From positions 1 to 35,250 of the forward strand of contig CAYSPU010000022.1 of the NCBI GenBank assembly GCA_964432995.1: a stretch of DNA of 35,250 nt, written 5' to 3'. This DNA comes from CAYSPU01 sp964432995. GTDB lineage: Bacteria > Verrucomicrobiota > Verrucomicrobiia > Limisphaerales > JAHDYP01. The position numbers and the translations under genes are program-made. Shown here piece after piece: positions 7,944-19,100 of this stretch. Every line of letters begins with the position of its first letter. The first letter of the stretch is position 1. The notes under the pieces are model-generated. The model ran no database searches and had not been told where the DNA came from. It saw nothing but the letters and a program-made list of their open reading frames with translations.

Positions 7944-8965
7944 GGCAAGGCGGGGGGGCGCGGTTCGTCGGGCGGCCGGCGGACTCCTTCCGGCAAGGTG
8001 ACCTGGGCCAGCGCCTGCGTATACACCTGAATCGGCAGCGCCCGGCGTATCTCCCGGACAAAGTCCCGCTCCAGTTGCGCTCGCTGGTCGCGGAGCAACC
8101 GATGGCGGATCTCCTCTTCCACTTCCGCCAGGGGAACAGCACTCGAGTCACGCCGATCCACAAGTCGAACGAGGTAGACGCCCTGGGCATCGCTGATCAC
8201 GTCGCTGACCTCACCGACCTTTCCAAGGGCGAACCCGGCATCCAGAACGGCCTGACTCCAGCGCGCGTGCCCCCGGCCGGCCTCGATCCAACCGATGTCT
8301 CCTCCCCGGTAGCGGGAGGCCTGGTCTTCGGAGCACTCGATGGCCAGGGCCCCGAAGCCGCGCTCGGCGGGCAGTGTGGTCTCCTGCAGGATCCTGTGCC
8401 GGGCCTCCTCAAGACGCTGGTGCAGCGCTTCCTTCTGCTCGGCCCGCAGGGTTGGAGAAACGTTCAAGGCGACGACGGCGAGCCGCACCCGGGCCGGGAG
8501 CGTGTAGCGATCGCGGTTCTGGTCGTAGTACGTCCGGACGTCCGCGGCGGTCACCGCGATCTTCTCGAGGCGCGGGTTGAGGTCGCGTTCCTTGAGTTTG
8601 CCCACGAGCAAATTGCGGTAGGCGCGCCGGACCTCCGGGTCGTTGTCCAGACCGGCCTGCAACGCTTTCGCGTAGAGCGCCTCCGCATCGATCATCTCCT
8701 GCAGCAGGGCCTCGCGGTCGACCGCTTCCGGCCGCAGACCGCCGCGGCGCAGGATCTGGGCGCGGAACTCGTCGACCAGAATCGACTCAGGACCAACGGT
8801 CGCAAGCAGGTCCGGTTTGGCCTCCGGTTTTCGTTCGCAGCCGCAAAGCACCACAAGGATCGCGATCAGCAGAAGCTCGTGCCGCCAACCGTTCGCTCTG
8901 CGTCGAGGTTCTCTGCGGCCGGGGACGGCCGCAGTCCGCCACGGGAGTGCGCCCGTCTCGGGCAC
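7940..8965 (-). CDS. PpiC/parvulin-type peptidyl-prolyl isomerase lipoprotein (start uncertain)
   Basis: A lipoprotein signal (ELLLIAILVVLCGC) with a lipobox Cys is followed by an alpha-helical SurA/PrsA-like N-domain (VDEFRAQILRRGG, LLQEMIDAEALYAKAL, VRRAYRNLLVGKL). A parvulin domain comes next (FGALAIECSEDQASRYRGGDIGW, then GEVSDVISDAQGVYLVRLVDRR). Such proteins assist folding of exported proteins. The substrates here may be the giant and LamG proteins of the same block. The start is unclear: between the GTG at 8965 and the lipobox there is no ATG, GTG or TTG in frame, and the stretch includes a palindromic repeat. The frame is open to 9232 through repeat copy B, which I consider noncoding. 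With the GTG at 8965 the protein is 341 aa with an unusually long basic N-region. The gene overlaps the next by 4 nt. Confidence 0.85.
   Translation of the reverse strand: MPETGALPWRTAAVPGRREPRRRANGWRHELLLIAILVVLCGCERKPEAKPDLLATVGPESILVDEFRAQILRRGGLRPEAVDREALLQEMIDAEALYAKALQAGLDNDPEVRRAYRNLLVGKLKERDLNPRLEKIAVTAADVRTYYDQNRDRYTLPARVRLAVVALNVSPTLRAEQKEALHQRLEEARHRILQETTLPAERGFGALAIECSEDQASRYRGGDIGWIEAGRGHARWSQAVLDAGFALGKVGEVSDVISDAQGVYLVRLVDRRDSSAVPLAEVEEEIRHRLLRDQRAQLERDFVREIRRALPIQVYTQALAQVTLPEGVRRPPDEPRPPALP
8913..8934. repeat. perfect GC-rich palindrome (9-bp stem, 4-nt loop)
   Basis: CTGCGGCCG, GGGA, CGGCCGCAG: a perfect 9-bp stem with a tetraloop. It sits just ahead of the lipoprotein signal codons of the PpiC-like gene. 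I suspect it is a dispersed REP-like unit, because its outward flank (ggactgcggccg) resembles repeats I recall from related genomes. It could also block ribosome access in the leader. Confidence 0.55.
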
Positions 8966-9016
8966 AGCAAGCCACTCACCATCGGGGGCCTTCGAATCTC
9001 CCAGGGCGCTCTGGAC

Positions 9017-9093
9017 ATGTTGCGGTGCCGTCGGAGAGGGCGCCCTACCCTGCATGCGAATTGGGATCCCGGGATGGAGAATGGGATTCACGG
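9017..9093. repeat. dispersed repeat, copy B
   Basis: This is the partner of the repeat at 5540-5616, ungapped over 77 bp. It overlaps the last codon region and stop of the 344-aa gene (9088) and fills most of the spacer before the PpiC lipoprotein gene. It contains the 10-bp palindrome AGGGCGCCCT in place of copy A's hairpin. Confidence 0.6.
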
Positions 9094-10122
9094 CGTCCAG
9101 TTGACCTGCACCCGGAAGAACCGTTGCGGCACCTCGGCGGCAGAGGCCGGCTCGCGCAGGCTGATTGCACGGTTCGCGGCGGCGGCGTCCGACGGACTGA
9201 TCTCCTCCCAGGCCTGGGCTGGCGTCTCCCACGACTCGAGATCGTCCGAGAACTCAATCCGGTATTGGAGGTCCGTGGCTTCCCTCCGTTGCCGGAACGT
9301 GACCACGAGACGTTCCTCGGCGATTGCGGCGCGCGGCAGGTTGCTCGTGTCGTCCGGTTGACTGGCGAACTTCGGGTCCAGGTCGAACGCGTACTCGATC
9401 AGGTTGGCCATTCCGTCTTCGTCGGGGTCCTGCTGGGCGAACTCGCTGAGATCGCCGGTGGCGCCGGGGAAATGGTGGCCGCGCCACGCGGCCAGCGTCG
9501 TCAGGTTGCCACCGCTGGTTGGGTCGGGGTCGGTGCCGGTGCCGGTTTCCGAACCGGAGTTGATCCCATCGGCAGGATCCCATTTGTCCCGGCCGTTTTG
9601 GTCCTCCCACCAATCGGGGAGTCCATCGCCGTCGGAATCGGTGGTGGGCATCAGGACTTGGAGATCGACGCGGTGGGTGGCGGCGCGGGAGGCCTGGTCG
9701 GCGACGAAATAGGTCGGCGTCGGGGCCCGGACCACGGCTGGGTGTCCATCGACCGTGATCTCGAGGTGATCGAAGCGCCAGCCCATGGCCGTCAACGGCA
9801 CGGCGGAGTCGGACACCTGAAGGTCGTAGGCCAGCAGTTGGTGCGGCACCTTGAGATGATAGGAGTACTGGCCATTCGCCAGGGAGCCGAGTTCGGTGGA
9901 GAACTGGTAGGGACCATGGCCGTTGGGACCGCCGCTGATCGTCCAGGCAAGTTGTCCCTGGTTCAACACGCACTCGGTCTCTCCGACGGCCGCGACGACG
10001 CGGCCGTAGAGGATGGTCTCCGGTTCGGGAACGCTGGTGGCCAGGACCACCGCCGGGGCCGCGAGCAGCCAGAGGAAGGGCAATCCGTTGCCAACCTGTC
10101 GGGCTTGGGATTTGAGGTGCAT
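9088..10122 (-). CDS. secreted protein with thrombospondin type-3-like calcium repeats
   Basis: This 344-aa protein has a Sec signal at residues 13-29 (LPFLWLLAAPAVVLATS). The N-terminal half is a beta-rich domain of unknown family (ETECVLNQGQLAWTISGG, PYQFSTELGSLANGQYSYHL). The middle carries Asp-rich calcium-binding repeats: DSDGDGLPDWWEDQNG at about 178-193 and DPDEDGMANLIEYAFDLDP further on. This pairing is very common in exported Verrucomicrobia proteins. The C-terminus is the short module YRIEFSDDLESWE... ending RFFRVQVNWTP. It starts 8 nt after the stop of the giant gene, so the two are almost certainly cotranscribed. No enzyme motif was seen. A structural or surface role next to the giant protein is plausible. 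Confidence 0.82.
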   Translation of the reverse strand: MHLKSQARQVGNGLPFLWLLAAPAVVLATSVPEPETILYGRVVAAVGETECVLNQGQLAWTISGGPNGHGPYQFSTELGSLANGQYSYHLKVPHQLLAYDLQVSDSAVPLTAMGWRFDHLEITVDGHPAVVRAPTPTYFVADQASRAATHRVDLQVLMPTTDSDGDGLPDWWEDQNGRDKWDPADGINSGSETGTGTDPDPTSGGNLTTLAAWRGHHFPGATGDLSEFAQQDPDEDGMANLIEYAFDLDPKFASQPDDTSNLPRAAIAEERLVVTFRQRREATDLQYRIEFSDDLESWETPAQAWEEISPSDAAAANRAISLREPASAAEVPQRFFRVQVNWTP

Positions 10123-10130
10123 AACAGGAT

Positions 10131-13100
10131 CTAGTTGCCGGAGTAACCGTAGGTGTGGAGGAGCAGGAGGATGTCTTGAACGCCGTTCAGGTCCCGCTCG
10201 CTCGTCCCTCCCGGAACCGGCGTGCCGTCGATGAGGGTGTCCAGCCCCTCATCGCCGTCGGCGAGGAGCGAGCCGCCCGGGACGATCAGGAGCCAGCGCG
10301 TGTTCCAGACGGAGCGGCCGATCAACCGGGTGTCGTAGCTCAACGCATCGGCGCCCGGGTCGAACTCGCTGCTGTCTTTGGCGCGGAAGCTGGAGAACCG
10401 GCGGATCTGGCCGAGAGGTTCGGCCAGTCCGTCGCAGACGGGAATCCAGCTTGGGTCCGCGAGGTCGTTGGTGCCGGTGGCATAAGGCACCGGGATGGCC
10501 TGGTCCACGATGCTCCATTCTCTCGTCTTCAACTCCGCACTGGTGGGAATGGTCATGACATCCAATCCGGCCGGGACCATGTAGACGCGCGGGGTGGCGG
10601 CGAGGCTCGCCACCGGGTAGTTGTCGAGGTAGACGGCGGCGGACTGGATCTTGTTGGCGAACACGGAAGGATCGTAGGCGTGATCCCCGCCGCCGAGGGG
10701 CCAGCCGAAGACGTTGTGGCCCAGGACGATCTCCGTGCCGAAGGGAATGACCAGTCCGGGCAGCGCGCCGGCGCTGCGCGGTGCGGGCGGCCGGCAGTAG
10801 CGGCGGAACTCCGGCACCTGCCACAGGTCGGCCACGCGATACTGCTTGAGCGTCTGCCGCCACAGACCGTCGCTGGCGTCGTTCCCCGGGATCCGGAAGA
10901 ACTCCTTCCGCAGGGAGATGAGTTCCCATTCGTACTGCGGATTGTTGAAGCTCATCCGCCCCTCGAGCACCTTGAAGTTGTCCCGCAGCGTCGCCAGGGC
11001 GTCCGACAGGCCACCGCCGCCGATGACGGGTTCGTCACCGGCGAATACGCCCAGGGTCCGGGTGCGGACGATCTGGGTCAGAATGCCCTGGGCCGAACCG
11101 CGGTCATCGGGCGAGAGATTGGTTTCGTAATCGTAAGCCTTGGCGGCCATGTAGGTGTAGCGGGCGGCGAGGTCGAAGGCGGCGCGGTATTTCTGCAGGG
11201 CATCATTCCGGAAGACGCGGAAGGCCATATCCTGGTAACGGGCTCTTTGGGTGGTGCCGGCCGCTTTGATGTTGAAGACCTGGCGCTGCTGCAAGAGGCG
11301 CAAGCCCGCCTCCAACGTCGCCCGATAGCGGTCGGAGATCTGCCGGAGGGCCTCGAGGCGCTTGAACACCTCGACTCGTTTCAGCGCTTCGTTGCGCAGC
11401 TCCTGCTCGAGTTCCTTCAGCTTCTCGCGCAGCTCGTAGTTGCGGTCCTGGTAGGTGATGTCGGCATCGTTGATCGCGATGGCGATCTCCTTGGCGTCTC
11501 CGATGGTGTCCGCGATCTTGTCGGCGACGATGGCCCCGACCTTCTGGAAGTTGCTGGTGACCGCGCCTGCGGACTTCAGGGCCAGACGCGCGGCGCTGAA
11601 GATGTCCCCGACGGAGAAGGCCATGCCGGCCGTGGGCGAGACTTCCGGAAAACCCTCGGCACTGGCCTCGAACTGGTCCTTGGCGAACGCCGCCCCGATT
11701 TGCGCCGCGACCGAGACAATGCGCGAGGCGGTCCGCAGGCCGTTCATGATGCCGATCTCCGTGGTCTGGGCTTGCTTGATTTGCAGGACTTCCGCGGACG
11801 TGTTGTGCTTGGCCGCCAGCAGTTCAACCAGGTCGCTGATCCTCTTCACCTCGAGATCGTAGTCGGCGATGCCGAGGGCGAGATCGGCCTCGGCCTGCAC
11901 CATCTCGGAGATCAGGATCTGCAGTTCGCCGGGCGACGCCCGCTGGCCCCAGGAGGCGGGGGCGCGGAAGGTGTAGCCGCTCGCGGTCGCCGGCAGATTC
12001 GAGATCACGACAATGCTGTTGGTCTGCAGATCGAGCCGGCCGACGTTGGTCACCCCGGCCAGGTCGTTGACGAAATAGGTGCTGATCGTGTCCTTGAACT
12101 CATCGGTGGCGGGCGTGCCGAGCATCTGCTGTCGGAAGCCGGCGAACGCGGCGGTGAAGCTGCTGCTCGCCGGCGGCACGGTCTCGCTGCTCACGTCGTT
12201 CACCGCCACGTACATCCACAGCATGAGATCCGGACCGTAATAGCCCGCGGGATAGGCCTTCCCCGCCCCGATCTGTCCGGGATACGGCGTGCCGAAGACT
12301 TCGATGAGGCGGTTCCGATAATCGAGGTCCTGCTCCCATGTCTCCTGACGGAAGTTGTCGACGGACTCGACGACCTGCCGTTGTCGGTTCTGCGCCATGT
12401 TGGCGCTCTCGAAGGCGGTGCGGGCGTTGGCCACGGCGGCCACGGCGCGCTCATAGACCTGCTGGAAGTGCGTCAACCCCTGAGACGTCGGCCGGCCGAT
12501 CGTGGCCGTGGATCCCACCGCGTTGAACGTGGCGTCGATGTCGAAGGGAACGACGTCCGGCGCCAACCCCAGCGGATTGAAGCCATTGTTGGCGTTGTCG
12601 TACTGCGACTGAATCTCGGCGAGTTCCTGGGAGAGGCTGGCCAAGTCGACCACGGTGGTGCGGTCGATCCGCTGGAGGGCGTTGTGTTGGGTGTTGGTGT
12701 CCTGGGCGGGAAGGAGGGCGTTCGCGGTGATCCAGTCGAAGAGCGCCCCCTGGCCGGCGCGTCGGGCCCAGCCGTCCACCCCCCAAGCCCGGTCCGCGTC
12801 CACGTCGGCATACCCTTGCCACTGGCCATCGGGGTCCTCGTCGTAGCGGGCACGATAGGTCAGGTTCACGATTTCCGCGCCGCACTTGGCGCGCGCCGCC
12901 GCCGCCTCGGCGAACTTGCGTTCGTCGAGGTAGTCGACGTCAAGAACGACATCGAGCAGGTTGTAGCGTTCGGCCCTTGAGACCCAGTTGTAGTAGGGGT
13001 GCTGCAGAAGGCGGTAGTGGGTTTTCACGGCGGTGAGATAGTGCCCCCAGGCGTCGCCGTGTCCCTGCGGATAGAGCGCCATGGCATCCGACTCGTCCAC

Positions 13101-16100
13101 GAAACCGTCCCGGTTGTAGTCCGTGATGTCGTAGCCGACGGCGTAGGCGACTTCGCCCAGGCTCTTGGTGAAGTTCCAGAAGAGCCGGTTGTAGACCGGC
13201 CGGCCGTAGCTTTCGGGCACGCCCCGCAGCAGCGCCAACTCTTCCTCGAGCAGCGAGGGAACCTGGTTCTGGAACGCGAACATCGAAGCCGCCACACTCC
13301 CGTAATCGCCCGCGAAGTCCATGTGATCGTCGCCGAATCCGATCGTGGGCGTTTGCGCATCGGCATACGCCTCGTTGCCCAGGAGCATGTAGAAGTCCGA
13401 GAGCCGCGTGGCGGCGAGCAGCAGGGCATTGTTGATGCCCGGCGTGGTGACGGGCGACGAGAGATCGATGCTCAACGCACGGGACCGGCTCAGGACGGTC
13501 TCGTAGAGCTCGATGAGCCCGACGTTCTCGATGACGTCCTTGTCCGGGTTCAGAGCGACCGGGCCCTCGTAGCGTTGGCCGACGGACTGGATCATGCTGG
13601 CGTAGGTCGCCGGCACCGCTTCGGTGCGGAAATCGTCGATCCGCGCCTCGAACAGGTTGACCCGGTCGAGCACGCGCTTGACCCAACCCATGGCGAGTTG
13701 CGGCCGGTAGAGGCCGTCCACGGTGGGCGAATTGGCGGCCCCGGCCCAGTGCGTGCCGACCTTCTCGACCGGCTGGTTGTTCTCGTCGCGATCAAACCGG
13801 CCGAACCGATCCCACTCCGTGCCGGTCCAGTCGAGCGAGTTCGGGCCCGCGAGCGGCGGATCGTTCTGGTGCCGGTACCGGACGAAGAACAGGTTGTCCG
13901 ACAAGAGCAGGCCACCGGTGCCCTCGAGCGCGATCTGGTACATGCCGGTTCCCTTGGTCGGATTCGTACTGCGGTCCGGGAACAGACGCCACGGCGCCGC
14001 GGGCGGCACCGGCGCCTCCGTGCCGTCCTCCTCCCGGTAGAACCACTGGTACACCAGGTCGTCCACGTTCCCGCCAAAATCGCCGCTGTGCCGCAGGGTG
14101 ATCCGTTCGTCAAAGACGTTGTCCGCGAGAATCGTCTTGATGGCCCCCCGATAGCGGTGCGTCTTTGCCACTTTGATGATATGCAGCGTGATCGGGCCGC
14201 CAATGTCCGGGTCGTTGTTTTCCGCCAGGGTCACGTAGCTCTCGGGCAGCACTTGCGCCGGATCCAGGAAAGCCGCGTTCGGGACCAGCGCCAGACCCGG
14301 CCCCAGCCCCCGCCGCGGCCGGGCCGAGTTCGGGATGACCACCAGGTTGCCCTGGGAATCGTGCTGGTCCTGGTTGAACTCCTGGACGACGTCGGACTCG
14401 AGCCCGACATAGTACGCGGCCGCGTCGGCGTTGCTGCCGGCGGTGCGGCGCAGCCCCTGGGGATTGCGGCAGACTTCATACAGCTTCTCGACGGCCTGCT
14501 GCCAGACCGGGAAGGACGGGAGGAGTTCGGACAACTCCTCCTTCTCGGTCGGGGTCAGGATGTTGGGCTCGAGGACGTATACGGGAGGCGGAGTTGCCGT
14601 AAGCGTGCTGTCCCCGAGGGTCTTGTCGTTAAGAAATCCCTTGATACCCAACTGGCGATTGAAGGGGTCGTAGAAGACGCGCCGCCCCAGCGATGCCGAC
14701 AACTTCGGAAAGCGCCAGCGGACGCCGTCGGCCTGGGTGATCCCGGTGGCCGGTTGGATCTTCTCGCGGAGTGTCCCCGCGTTGGCTTCGCTGAGCTGCC
14801 AGGTTCGTTCCTCGAGCGGCGACACCAGTCGGACGGTGCTCCGGGTGAAGGCCTGCTGGTTGTTCATCGTCGGGTTCAGGGAGTCGTAGAGCAGATCGCC
14901 CGACGCCCAGCCGACCACTCCGGGCAAGCCCGGGGTCTCCGCCCCCGGATGGTCCGCTTTGTATTCGCCGCCGGCAAAGGTCAGCGTCTCCCCGGCCTTC
15001 AGGATCGCGACGTCGTCCGGCCACACGGCGGTGTAGCGCACGGCCGGAGTCGGCAAGACCTGCCTGGGCAATCCGGCGGTTTCCACGGGAGAGCCCGCCT
15101 CGCTGTGGAGTCGCAGGCTGTTCGTCCCCACCGCGCGCAGGCGGATCTCCCCGGTCTCCAGCAGACTGGCCAGCACCCGGCCCGCGAGCTGCGGATTGGT
15201 GTTGATGGCGGCGACGAAATCCGCGGCGTTGGTCCCCTGAAGGGCGACGAAGGCATCCTGCACCAGGAGGGAGTCGCCGGTCCGGAACACCGGATGCGCA
15301 TGCCGGCCCGTGACCTGCAACGCCGCGCCGGTCTCGAACGCCACCGGGGTGCCCGCAACGTTGGTGGGGGTCGGGTCCCAGAAAGACTCCAGCAACGGAT
15401 AGTAGAAGTAGCCGTGAAAATCACCGTCGGAGACCGCCCACGGCTGGCCGCGGTAGTCCTCCCAGTAGACACGCCCCGGGGTGAGGTTCTCGCCCCGGGT
15501 CTGCCGGCACGGAATCGCGCCAATCACAAGGCCCAGGGGATACGGAGGCTGGACCGGTTCCCCCGCCTCCATCGTGTAGTGGAAGGTGTAGGGGAACTCG
15601 CGCTGGTCCGTCGGATCGTCCGGGTCGGGGTCGATCGCCGGATCACGGTCCGGGTTCAACTGCGGGCGGTCGTCTTCCATCTCGACGGCGTAGACGGCCA
15701 TCTTGAACTCGCCGACGCCGAAGTTGGTGCCCCGATCGAGATACTGCACTAACACGTAGGGATCGGACGTGTGGGAATCGTCGGGGCTCGTGCGATTCAG
15801 ATCGTGCCGCAACGCGTAGACCACAGGCGGTGGGTTGGCCTGATCGAGGAACTTGAACGACGGCGCGATCAGCGCGTGTTCCTCGTTCGGGTTGTAGCCG
15901 GGAAGGCTGGCGTCGGGTTGGTGATAGATGGCGACCTGATCGTATCGATCCGAGGAGAAGCTGAGCTGGTCCCGGAGGGCGTGGTCCTTGCCTTCGGATC
16001 CCAAGCGGCTGGCGACGACGATCCGCCGGAGGTAGTTGGTGCCGTTGGCCGACATGCTCTCGACGTCCGGAAGCGGCTGGGGCAGAGCCGCCGGGTCCAG

Positions 16101-19100
16101 CACCACGGGCCACTGGGGCCGGAACCGCTCGACCTGGCTCGGCCAGAGGAGATGTTCCAGTCGCTGGTACCACACGACGACCAGGTCGCGCGTGAGGTCG
16201 TTCGTGCGGACATTGCGGTTGACCGGGATGATCGGTCCGGCATCAGCGACCTTGCGCCGATCGTAGATCCGACTGTTGTAGAAGGCGTTCGTGTAGACCA
16301 CGAAGCCGGTGCCCAGCTCGGCAAAGTCCCGCCTGCTGTCGAGCTTCGTCCCAATAAACGCCGGGGTGGGGTCCGGAGGATTCTCCGTGTTCAAGCCGAA
16401 GACCGGGTCATCCCAGGAGGTGGTTCGCACCACGCGGACCACGAGGGTTTCCTTGAGACGGTCTCCGGCAGCCGGCACGAAGGGCACCGCCTGCGGATCG
16501 GAGCGACTGAAGAGCAAAACCGTCCGGCCGGTCTGGCGGGCCGTGAACCCGCCGCCGCTCACCGCGCCGTCGCCCGTCGTAAACTCCAACTCCAGAAATG
16601 CCATGTCGTCCGCCGCTTCCGGATCCACCGGCACCGCCGGCATGTCCGGGTGCGTCGTGTGCGGATAATGCGGGCGGGGCGGGAACTCGCTCGTGATCTC
16701 GAGAATCACGAAGTCCAGCGGGTTGCCGTCCTTGTCGACCGCGCTGTTCCGCTTTTCCCAGTCCAGGAAGAAGCGCCCCGGGCGCACCGGGTAACACCGG
16801 CGGGCAACCTGGTCCCACTCGTGCATGTCGTCGCCCGTGGTGCCGGGAGGCGACTCGATCAGACGCGCCCGCGGTTCCCTGTTGGTGTTGATCTGGTCAG
16901 CCACGGCGGGCGGCAATTCGCCGGCCTGACCATAGAGCTGCACCGGGTTTCCGATGGCGACCGTCTGCCGGTAGATCGGATCGCCGTAATCCCACAGGAC
17001 CGTGGTCCCCTGCAGCAGGGAGGCGATGTCCTGAGCCAGAATGATCCGGGTGCCGACGTTGAACTGCCGGGTCAGGGCTTGTTTGTTGGGAATCCGCTCC
17101 AGGAGATCGCCGGTGGCCAGCAGGGCGCCGTGGAGCGAGTGACTCACATCCTCCGCCCCGACCAGCAAGGGGCTCCCCCGGTCAAACCAGAATTCCCCGG
17201 AGCCCGTGAACGTGCGTTGGCTGGCGTCATCCAGCAGAATCGCCGGGTACCCCTGGGATGTGAGACTCGAGGTGCTCACCTGCACCCGGTGCTGGATCCC
17301 CCACGTGTAGGTGATCTTGGCCGGCGCCCGCATCACGAACTGGTCGATCTTCTGCCGCGTCTCGATGGCGGGGAACAACCGGACTTCCGGGTCCCCCGAA
17401 CCCCGGGCGGCACCGGAAGCCCGGTAGCCGGTGACCACGTAGCGGGTGCCCAGGGTGGTGAGGTCCATCACGGAACCGTCGACGGTCGCGGTGGCCAGTT
17501 CGTCTTCCTTGATCCAGTGCTTCTGCACGCTCGGCTCCGGATTCCCGCCGGCGGTAGTGGTCAACCCCAGCCCGTTTGCCGGGTTCTTGGTCCACGTGTT
17601 CGAGAGCGGATCGACAACGGCCCCGGTGCCACTGAGGTCCGACTTGATCTCCAGGGCGTGCTCGACCTGCCAGTGGAAGGTGATGGTCGTGTTCGTCCGG
17701 AACACGAAGGTATAGCTGCTGCTGTTGCCGATGACCTGCGTGTTCTCGACGGTGTAACCCGTGCAGACGTAGCGGGTCACCGCGTTGGTGGCGACCTCCT
17801 GATCGGTCGGGCGATGGTCCGGACCGTTCCCAAGGTAGTTGCCGTCCAGCCCGACATAGAGCGTCGGCGGCACCGCCACCGTGTATTGCATGTCCTGAAC
17901 CGCCACCCGCTTCCCGGCGTGCGGCAGCACGTCGACACCCGATCGCCCAAACTGCGAGCGCACCTCGAGGAAGACCGGCTCGATGAACCGCTTGTCGCCA
18001 GTGATCACCGTGAGAAAACCGGCGTTCCGACCCGGCTGGGCGATGACGGAGTTCTCGCTGCCATTCTGTGCCAGGCTGAGGGTGCCCGAGCTGAGGTTGC
18101 CCCCCAGGATGATCCCTTCCTTGGCCGGATAGGGCAGGATCGCGCTGAAGGGGCGCTTGGGAACCTCATACCACTGGTCCATGGACGGGATCAGATACGG
18201 GCCTCCGGGGATGGTGTAATTGAAATCGCTCAAGATCAGCGGCGGCACCCACGGAGTCTCCATCTGAAAGGTCAAATCGACCTTGGCCACGAAGAACTTG
18301 TTGGCCCCGGGCGACATGGCCTCCGACCGCAACCCGTCGTCGAAGACCGTGTCGATGCCACCGGGAACGACGCCAGTGACGTAGAGGGCCGGCTCCTCGC
18401 CGCCTCCGGGCTGACTGACCGCCATCGAGCCGCCCACCACGTAGCCGGCGGCGGTGGGACGGATCAGCAACCGCTTGATCTGCGCCGGGTTGACCAGGCT
18501 CGTCGGCAAACGCGCAGCCACGACGGATTCGTATCCGGCCGCGTCGCCCGTCAACATGCTCGTGCACCAGGCGAACTGCTCGAGCGCGTAAACGTAGCTG
18601 CTGCCTTGGTCTTCGACAAAGGCCAGGTCCTTGATGACGCGGTAGGCCCCGCGGTCGGTCCAGGAGGTCCGGGCATTGACCTGGCTGGTGCCCTGGTAGG
18701 CACAAATGAAGGTGCTAAGGCTGTCGCGGTGGTGGTGGTTCTGATTGAAGATCCCCGTCTTCCAGAACCGATGGAAGTTCCAATGGCCCGCCACGTAGAC
18801 CTTGGATTGGCCGGGTTCCTTGGTGATCGCCGTCGCCGTGCCCCAGGTCACGTACTGCAGGTCAGGAGCATTGAAACTGTACCAAACGGCCACGTTCTTC
18901 TGAACACTCAGGCTGTCGCTGTTCAACTCCGCCCAGAATGGCGCCTGGTACGTCCAGGGCCACCACGGGCTGAAACCCAGACTGCTGCCGCAGATGTAGA
19001 CGCTGGCACCGTCCACCAGCATGTCCGTGACGCTCACCCACGAATACGAAGCGCCGGACAACACCACGCTGTTGACGAGCGTGCCGTCCGTTGCATAGCG

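Noticed and set aside
8966..9232. N-terminal extension of the PpiC lipoprotein to 430 aa
   Set aside because: It passes through repeat copy B and overlaps the end of the 344-aa gene; the sequence is Arg/Pro-rich and would bury the lipobox far from the start.
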